From NCBI RefSeq assembly GCF_022829295.1, contig NZ_JAKSYH010000179.1:1-64000 (forward strand): 64,000 bases of DNA. Reading direction: 5' to 3'. This DNA comes from Methylobacterium sp. J-088. GTDB lineage: Bacteria; Pseudomonadota; Alphaproteobacteria; Rhizobiales; Beijerinckiaceae. The position numbers and the translations under genes were made by a program. The notes below the pieces were generated by a model. That model saw only the letters and a list, made by a program, of their open reading frames with translations, was not told the DNA's origin and searched no databases. Positions 58,594 to 64,000 of the stretch are shown piece after piece; positions within the stretch are counted from its first letter, which is position 1; each line of letters opens with the position of its first letter.

Positions 58594-59327
58594 GTCCGCG
58601 ACTCCCAGCGACGGGCCACCGGCTCGCCGGCGGCTTCCCGCGCCGACAGCGCGTCGAAGGTCGCGGCATCCACGGGCTCGAAGCGGATCAGATCGCCCGC
58701 GCCGACGAAGAAGCTCCGATCGCGCTCCGGCGCGTAGAGCCGGGCCGGGGTGGCTCCGATCACGTACCAGCCGGTCGGCATCGGGACGGTGGCGACCGCC
58801 GCGAGACCGCCGCCGATCACCACGGCGTTGGCCGGGTGAGGCGGGCGCGGGCTCGCCCGGCGGGGCACGGCCAGAACCTCCGGCAAACCGCCGAGATACG
58901 CGAAGCCCGGGGCGAAGCCGTACATGTAGACCCGGTAGGTCGCCCCCGCATGGGTCGCCACCACCGCGTCGGGCGAGAGGCCGGTGCGTTCGGCGACCTG
59001 GCTGATGTCCTCGCCGTGCGGGGCCGCGTAGCAGCAGGGCAGCGTCCACAGGGTGGTGTTGGCCGTGCGTTCGGTCGTCCCGGCCGCGAGGGCCCGGACC
59101 CGTTCGACGAGCGCCGCGCGATCGAGCACCAGCGGATCGTAGTGCAGCATCAGCGACCGGTAGGTCGGGACGCGCTCGCGCAGGCCCTCGGGCGGATCGG
59201 CGCCGAGGGCGTCGTCCAGCGCCAGGACCCGATCGCTGATCGCGGGATCGACCGTGCTGCCGAACTCGACCACCAGTGCGGCCTCGCCCGCATCGAGGAG
59301 CCGGGGCTCGTCCGGGGTCGCGCTCAC
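58590..59327 (-). CDS. pxpB: 5-oxoprolinase subunit PxpB
   Basis: A 245-residue AHS1/KipI-family protein. Landmarks are LDAGEAALVVEFGSTVDPAI, TYRSLMLHYDPLVLDRAALV, YMYGFAPGFAYLGGLPEVLA and TGWYVIGATPARLYAPERDR. It overlaps pxpA and pxpC by 4 bp each, so the three subunits are translationally coupled. The trimeric complex is part of 5-oxoproline detoxification. Confidence 0.92.
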   Translation of the reverse strand: MSATPDEPRLLDAGEAALVVEFGSTVDPAISDRVLALDDALGADPPEGLRERVPTYRSLMLHYDPLVLDRAALVERVRALAAGTTERTANTTLWTLPCCYAAPHGEDISQVAERTGLSPDAVVATHAGATYRVYMYGFAPGFAYLGGLPEVLAVPRRASPRPPHPANAVVIGGGLAAVATVPMPTGWYVIGATPARLYAPERDRSFFVGAGDLIRFEPVDAATFDALSAREAAGEPVARRWESRT

Positions 59328-60085
59328 GGCCGGAACGGTGCCAGCGTCACCCCGGCGCCCTCCAGCCGATCCCGGACCGCCCGGGCGGTGGCGACCGCGT
59401 GGGCCGAGTCGCCATGCACGCAGATCGAGCGGATCGGGGTCGACAATTCCCGGCCCGATGCGGTCAGGATGAACGCGCCCTGGACCATGCGCAGGATCCT
59501 GTCCGCCGCCTCGGCCGGATCGGTGATGAAGGCGCCCGGTTCGCTGCGGGGGATCAGCAGCCCCGCCTCGGTGTAACCACGGTCGGCGAAGATTTCCTGA
59601 TGGACCTCGAGGCCCGCCGCCTCGCCGGCGCGCACCTGGGCGCTCAGCGCGATGGCCAGCAGCGCCAGCCCGGGATCGACCGCCTTGACGGCCCGCGCCA
59701 CGGCATCGGCGACGGACTGGTCCTCGGCGGCGATGTTGCCCAGCGCCCCATGGGTCTTCACGTAGGTGAGGCGGTGGCCCACATAGGTGGCGAGCGCCTG
59801 CGCGGCGCCGACCTGATAGGCCACCAGCCGCTCGATCTCACCCGGGCTGAACGGGATCCGCCGGCGCCCGAAGCCCCACAGGTCCGGAAAACCCGGATGG
59901 GCCCCCACCGCGACGCCGCGCGCCTTCGCCAGTGCGAAGGTCGTCGCCATGATCTCGGGATCCCCCGCGTGCAGGCCGCAGGCGACGTTGGCGGAGGTCA
60001 CGATGTCGAGGATCGCCGCGTCGTCGCCGCAGGTATAGGCGCCGTAGCCCTCGCCGAGATCGGAATTCAGGTCCACGCGCGTCAA
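59324..60085 (-). CDS. pxpA: 5-oxoprolinase subunit PxpA (LamB/YcsF family)
   Basis: A 253-residue LamB/YcsF protein. The start is a TTG at 60085, 9 nt after GAAGGAG, giving (M)TRVDLNSDLGEGYGAYTCGD. Other hallmarks are ILDIVTSANVACGLHAGDPE, GAHPGFPDLWGFGRR, YVKTHGALGNIAAEDQSVAD and SICVHGDSAHAVATARAV. It is first in the pxpABC operon. Upstream lies a 324-bp gap with the divergent secreted-repeat gene. Confidence 0.93.
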   Translation of the reverse strand: MTRVDLNSDLGEGYGAYTCGDDAAILDIVTSANVACGLHAGDPEIMATTFALAKARGVAVGAHPGFPDLWGFGRRRIPFSPGEIERLVAYQVGAAQALATYVGHRLTYVKTHGALGNIAAEDQSVADAVARAVKAVDPGLALLAIALSAQVRAGEAAGLEVHQEIFADRGYTEAGLLIPRSEPGAFITDPAEAADRILRMVQGAFILTASGRELSTPIRSICVHGDSAHAVATARAVRDRLEGAGVTLAPFRP

Positions 60086-60331
60086 CGGATCGACTCCTTC
60101 GCGACGCCATCGCGCTGCCGGAGATGATCCGACTCGCGCCTCCGGCGGAGTGCCCGGCGGGACTTTTGAGCAGGCCGGCGGCGTGTGCAAGGGCGATCCC
60201 GCACCGCATCCGCGCAGGGCGCGGAATCGTCGCCGGATGCGGCTCGCGGAAAGCCTGACGACGAAGCGCGGCTGTAGAGACATTCAGCCTGCCAAAGCGC
60301 GCGAATTCTCAGCTCGCGCTGCAACAAGGCA

Positions 60332-60358
60332 AAGTTCCGGGCATTCGTACCGGAACTT
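60332..60358. promoter_or_regulatory. 9-bp inverted repeat upstream of the secreted-repeat gene
   Basis: AAGTTCCGG (60332-60340) and CCGGAACTT (60350-60358) are perfect arms around a 9-bp spacer, 51 bp before the ATG of the next gene and 247 bp before pxpA. It could be a dimeric-regulator operator. No other gene sits in the gap 60086-60409. Confidence 0.4.
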
Positions 60359-60409
60359 CAAGGTGGATTTGGCAATTAGCCCCGAGTAAAAATATTTGGA
60401 GGAACGTTT

Positions 60410-60808
60410 ATGAAGGTCACACGCCTGGTCAGCGCCGTCGCGCTCTTGGCCCTCGCGGCCAGCCCCGCCCTCGCTGCTCCGTGCGCGACCGGGACGACGA
60501 TGCCCAAGACGCCCGATCAGCACGCCGCCAACCCCAAGAGTTCGGACGTCGACAAGTCGAGCAAGAACTTGGCCGGCGGCAATCAGCCCGCTTCGCCCGG
60601 CACGGTCGGCGCCATGAACAACGCAGGCGCCACGCAGACGGCGGACCGCGAAGCGAAGACCACGCCGGGCGCGAAGTCGAATTCGACCGATCCGGGTGCG
60701 GCGAACCTCGCGGGTGGCCAGCAGCCGGCGTCCCCCGGCACCGTGGGTGCCATGAACAAGGCGGTGGCCGATCGGGATACCGCCCCGGTGAAGGATGACG
60801 GCTGCTAA
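60410..60808 (+). CDS. Secreted repeat-containing protein
   Basis: A 132-residue exported protein. The signal peptide MKVTRLVSAVALLALAASPA then LAA is clear. The mature chain is hydrophilic and contains a duplicated block: NLAGGNQPASPGTVGAMNNA and NLAGGQQPASPGTVGAMNKA. Single cysteines lie near both ends. A strong GGAGG precedes the ATG at 60410, and a terminator follows. The sequence is probably disordered between the repeats. Function unknown; a highly expressed stress or envelope protein is plausible. Confidence 0.8.
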   Translation: MKVTRLVSAVALLALAASPALAAPCATGTTMPKTPDQHAANPKSSDVDKSSKNLAGGNQPASPGTVGAMNNAGATQTADREAKTTPGAKSNSTDPGAANLAGGQQPASPGTVGAMNKAVADRDTAPVKDDGC

Positions 60809-60837
60809 GCTACCGCAGCGCGAACCCGTTCCACGAG

Positions 60838-60867
60838 AGCCCGCCTCGCATCGCCGAGGCGGGCTTT
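60838..60867 (+). terminator. Rho-independent terminator
   Basis: AGCCCGCCTCG (60838-60848) / CGAGGCGGGCT (60855-60865) form an 11-bp perfect stem with a CATCGC loop and a TTTCG tail, 30 bp after the secreted-repeat stop. Confidence 0.8.
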
Positions 60868-61039
60868 CGTATGTGAGCGGTGATTGCCTCCGGCTGGTAT
60901 GAGGCGCCGCATCGAGATGCGTGTCCCCGCGTTGCCCCCATCCCCCACCTTTGGCTGCAACCGAGTTTGAGCCGAGCCCATCCGGGTGTATTCGGCATCG
61001 GAGCCGGGACATTTCGGCAATGGCGCGGAGGGGCATGGC

Positions 61040-62146
61040 GTGCGTATGCGAGGGCGCCTGATCGTCGGCGGCGTGCTGATCGTGGCTACCGGCGCCGCCA
61101 TTGCTGCGCCGGACGCGATCCTGCCGGCTGGGGCTGCCCCCTTTCTGCACGGATTGCGCGCGCAGCTTGAGACGCTCCTACCTGACCTGCACCGAGCGCC
61201 CACGGCCGACATGCGCCCGGCGGCCCCGCGTACCGCCGTCGAGGACGGGCGCACCTTCGTCCGGTTGACCCGACCGGAGCAAGCGCGGATCGGCTTGGTC
61301 GCCGAGACCCGTCCGGCCGTACCCCACCGGCAGGAACTGACCGCTTACGGCACCGTCGTCGACATCGCCCGTATCACCGAACTCACCAACAGTTACGCCG
61401 GAGCCGTCGCGGCGCTGCAGATGGCGCAGGCCCGTGTCGAGGTCTCGGCCAGCGCCGCCCGCCGCGCCCGCAATCTCGGCGCGGGCGTGGTCGCGGTCGC
61501 CCAGATCGAGACCGCCGAGGGCACCCTGCTCACCGACCGCGCCGCCCAGACGGCGGCCGAATCGCAGGTGCGCACGCTCAGCGCGACCGCGCGACAGGAA
61601 TGGGGCTCGGTGCTCGGCAAGGCGATCATCGATCGCACGGCCCTCGTCACCCGCCTGATCGAGCGCGCCGATTTCCTGGTCCAGGTGACGCTGCCGCCCG
61701 GCGAGAACCTCGCGACCCCGCCCGAGGCCGCCTTCGCCGAGGTCCCGCCGCAGAGCGTGCGGGTCGCGATGCTGCTGGTCTCGGCCGCGACCCGGACCGA
61801 TCCCCGCATCCAGGGGCAGAGCTTCTTCTATCTCGTCTCCGGCGACAGCGGCCTCCTGCCCGGAACCAGCACGATGGCCTTCCTGCCGGCCGAGCGGTCG
61901 GTCCGCGGCGTGCTCGTGCCCGAGGACGCGGTGGTCCACGGGGAGGGGGGGACCTGGGTGTATCGCGGCACCGGCGACGGCGCGTTCGTGCGGCACGCGA
62001 TCCGGCCGGACGCGCCCATGTCGGCGGATTCGTTCGTGGTCGAGGATCTGCCGGACGGCGCCGAGATCGTGCTGCGGGGCGGGCAGGCGCTCCTCTCCGA
62101 GGAGATGAAGAGCCGCATCCGCGTCGTGGGCGACGACGATGACTGA
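61040..62146 (+). CDS. RND efflux periplasmic adaptor
   Basis: A 368-residue membrane-fusion protein. The GTG at 61040 is chosen for the GGAGGGG 6 nt upstream; ATG at 61046 is an alternative. An N-terminal signal or membrane segment (RLIVGGVLIVATGAAIAAPD) is followed by a lipoyl/hairpin region (AYGTVVDIARITELTNSYAG; AALQMAQARVEVSASAARRA) and a beta-barrel part ending VPEDAVVHGEGGTWVYRGTG. It links the inner-membrane pump encoded next to an outer-membrane channel. Its stop overlaps the pump start. Confidence 0.85.
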   Translation: MRMRGRLIVGGVLIVATGAAIAAPDAILPAGAAPFLHGLRAQLETLLPDLHRAPTADMRPAAPRTAVEDGRTFVRLTRPEQARIGLVAETRPAVPHRQELTAYGTVVDIARITELTNSYAGAVAALQMAQARVEVSASAARRARNLGAGVVAVAQIETAEGTLLTDRAAQTAAESQVRTLSATARQEWGSVLGKAIIDRTALVTRLIERADFLVQVTLPPGENLATPPEAAFAEVPPQSVRVAMLLVSAATRTDPRIQGQSFFYLVSGDSGLLPGTSTMAFLPAERSVRGVLVPEDAVVHGEGGTWVYRGTGDGAFVRHAIRPDAPMSADSFVVEDLPDGAEIVLRGGQALLSEEMKSRIRVVGDDDD

Positions 62147-64000
62147 GCCGCCGGAGGAGGCGGCTCGCGGGCCGCAGGTTGCTCTCTTGGGTTTCGCCGT
62201 CCGGCATCCGCGGGTGGTGCTGGCCCTGGCCTGCGCGCTCCTGGTGTTCGGCCTCTACGCCCTGGCGGGCGCGCGCTACGACGTCTTTCCCGAATTCGCG
62301 CCCCCGACCGTGACGATCCAGGCCGAGGCGCCCGGCCTCGACTCGGAGCAGGTGGAAGTGCTGGTTACCCAGCCGGTCGAGGTCGCGGTCGGCGGCCTGC
62401 CCGGGTTGGAGACGCTGCGCTCGACCTCGATCCAGGGACTGTCGGTGATCACCGCGGTGTTCAAGGCCGGCAGCTACGTCGACCGGGTCCGCCAGCGGGT
62501 CAACGAGCGGCTGGCGGCGCTGGCCGGGCGCCTGCCGGACGGAGTCGCGGCGCCCGCCATGACGCCGCTCACGTCATCGACGCTCACCGTGCTCCTCGTC
62601 GGCCTGACCTCGGCCTCGCGCGACGCCATGGACCTGCGCCACCTCGCCGAATGGACCGTGCGCCGCCGCCTCCAGGCGGTGCCGGGCATCGCCCAGGTGT
62701 CGCTCTACGGCGGGGCGGTGCGCTCGCTGCAGGTCCAGATCCGCCCGGACGACCTGATCCGCTACCAGATCGGCCTCAACGACGTACTGGCGGCGGCCCG
62801 GAAGGCGACCGGCGTTCGGGGGGCGGGCTTCGTCGACACGCCGAACCAACGCGTCCTGCTGCGGACCGAGGGGCAGTCGCTCACCCCGGAGGCTCTGGGG
62901 CAGACGGTGCTGCACAACGATGGCGGCCCGAGCATGCTGCTCTCCGACGTCGCCACGGTGACGGCGGCCCCGGAACCCGCGATCAGCGCCGCCCTCGTGG
63001 ACGGCGCGCCGGGCGTGCTTCTGATGGTCGGCGCCCAGGTCGGCGTCGATACCAGGGCGGTCACGGCCCGCCTGGAGGCGGCCCTCGATGAACTGCGCCC
63101 GGTCCTGCAGCGGGAGGGCGTGACCCTGCGCGCCGACCTGTTCCGGCCGGCGAACTTCGTGGATGTCGCCACCGGCAACGTTATCCAGGCGCTCGCCCTC
63201 GGCGGCGTCTTGGTGGTGATCGTGCTGCTGGTCTTCCTGGCCGATTGGCGGGCCGCCCTGATCAGCGCGACGGCCATCCCCCTGTCGCTGATCGCGGCCG
63301 CGCTCGCGCTTCAGGCCTGGGGCGAGAGTCTCAACACCCTGACGCTCGGGGGACTGGCGCTGGCCATCGGCGAGGTGGTCGACGACGCGGTGATCGGCGT
63401 CGAGAACGCATCCCGCCGACTGCGGGCGGCGCGGGCCGAGGGGCGCGGCGGTGCCCGCGTCGTGTTGAGCGCCATGCTGGAGGTGCGTAGTTCCGTCGCC
63501 TACGCGACACTCGCCGTGCTCCTGATGTTCCTGCCGGTCCTGGCGCTCACCGGGGTGGCCGGGCGCCTGTTCGGACCGCTCGCGCTCGCCTACGTCGCGG
63601 CGGTCGTCGCCTCGCTCCTCGTGGCCCTGACGGTGACACCGGCCCTCGTGCTGCTCCTGCTCGGCGGCCGGTCGACCCGCGACGGAGCCCGGCGTGAGCC
63701 CCCGGTCGTACGCTGGAGCCGCGCGGGTTATCTCCGACTGCTGGCGCGGATCGGCCGGGTGCCGCGGATCGCGATCCTGACGAGCGTGCTGGTGACGCTT
63801 GGCGGTGCCGCTATCCTACCGACCCTCGGAGCGGTGTTCCTCCCCGACCTCCGGGAGGGCCACATGATCCTCCACATGGTGGCGATACCCGGCACCGCCT
63901 TGCAGGAATCGCAGCGGTTGAGCGGCCTCGTCACCGCCGATCTGAAAGCGATACCGGGGGTGCGGGCGGTCGCCGCCCAGATCGGACGCGCGGAGGCCGG
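62139..64000 (+). CDS. RND-type heavy-metal/multidrug efflux pump, 3' end outside the window
   Basis: The ATG at 62139 overlaps the adaptor stop by 8 bp (ATGACTGA), and the frame stays open for about 620 codons to the right edge. The first membrane segment (PRVVLALACALLVFGLYALA) is followed by the pore-domain start YDVFPEFAPPTVTIQAEAPG and SEQVEVLVTQPVEVAVGGLP, as in the CusA/CzcA heavy-metal subgroup. The transmembrane proton-relay segment LAIGEVVDDAVIGVENASRR is intact. About 40% of a typical 1030-residue pump is missing because of the window edge. Substrate class is by homology only. Confidence 0.9.
   Translation, partial: MTEPPEEAARGPQVALLGFAVRHPRVVLALACALLVFGLYALAGARYDVFPEFAPPTVTIQAEAPGLDSEQVEVLVTQPVEVAVGGLPGLETLRSTSIQGLSVITAVFKAGSYVDRVRQRVNERLAALAGRLPDGVAAPAMTPLTSSTLTVLLVGLTSASRDAMDLRHLAEWTVRRRLQAVPGIAQVSLYGGAVRSLQVQIRPDDLIRYQIGLNDVLAAARKATGVRGAGFVDTPNQRVLLRTEGQSLTPEALGQTVLHNDGGPSMLLSDVATVTAAPEPAISAALVDGAPGVLLMVGAQVGVDTRAVTARLEAALDELRPVLQREGVTLRADLFRPANFVDVATGNVIQALALGGVLVVIVLLVFLADWRAALISATAIPLSLIAAALALQAWGESLNTLTLGGLALAIGEVVDDAVIGVENASRRLRAARAEGRGGARVVLSAMLEVRSSVAYATLAVLLMFLPVLALTGVAGRLFGPLALAYVAAVVASLLVALTVTPALVLLLLGGRSTRDGARREPPVVRWSRAGYLRLLARIGRVPRIAILTSVLVTLGGAAILPTLGAVFLPDLREGHMILHMVAIPGTALQESQRLSGLVTADLKAIPGVRAVAAQIGRAEA

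Noticed and set aside
60350..60380. EcfG (general stress sigma) promoter at GGAAC 60352
   Set aside because: The -35 GGAAC is present, but 16-17 bp downstream the sequence is CAATTA rather than CGTT.

Overview
The window is one 64 kb stretch of very GC-rich chromosomal DNA from an alphaproteobacterium, most likely of the Hyphomicrobiales and, as a best guess, a Methylobacterium-type organism. The basis is a GcrA cell-cycle regulator, AddA rather than RecB, a MucR-family regulator, an AccD without its N-terminal zinc-ribbon cysteines (as in rhizobial relatives), TypA, MinCDE, and GC-rich palindromic intergenic repeats. The species guess is inference; no methylotrophy marker is present. I see no rRNA, tRNA, CRISPR array, prophage or intact insertion sequence.

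Layout. 0-8 kb is a sugar-acid or hydroxy-acid catabolic locus: an FMN hydroxy-acid oxidase and a beta-propeller lactonase diverge from a LacI regulator, an Asp/Glu-racemase-like protein and a Hyi-type isomerase. Two near-identical LacI-type operators flank lacI. A D-2-hydroxyacid dehydrogenase and an aromatic aminotransferase follow. 8-17 kb is mixed housekeeping: a periplasmic binding protein, infA, an EamA transporter, a sulfite-oxidase-like/ferredoxin-reductase pair, a Ca2+/H+ antiporter, a VapBC-type toxin-antitoxin pair, a DEAD-box helicase and a membrane-anchored Pro/Ala-rich protein. 17-23 kb holds a NarX/NarL-like two-component system, TenA, a DJ-1/PfpI protein, a TerB-like protein, CidA/CidB-like membrane proteins and a zinc-ligand-free MucR relative. 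23-31 kb holds a GH63-like glycosidase with a HAD sugar phosphatase, then trpA-accD-folC and trxA.

31-47 kb holds addA (without addB beside it), a stand-alone second minC, an orphan CopG antitoxin with a decayed ParE toxin, the minCDE operon, a cytochrome P450 next to an ABC exporter whose nucleotide-binding domain has lost every catalytic motif, a broken SDR gene and typA. 46-53 kb carries a chain of three overlapping genes for small, very hydrophilic proteins, a secreted protein, cysK, a TAXI-type binding protein, gcrA, a patatin-like lipoprotein and a 42-residue protein with a duplicated motif. 53-64 kb holds pyk, a START-like secreted protein, a lytic transglycosylase, a class II aldolase with the 5-oxoprolinase genes pxpABC, a secreted repeat protein, and an RND efflux adaptor and pump; the pump gene runs off the right edge.

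The strongest unusual signals are the catalytically dead ABC exporter with its expanded, internally repetitive NBD, the coupled small-protein operon, the duplicated minC, the 42-residue repeat protein, and the LacI operator pair that defines a coherent but uncharacterised catabolic regulon.
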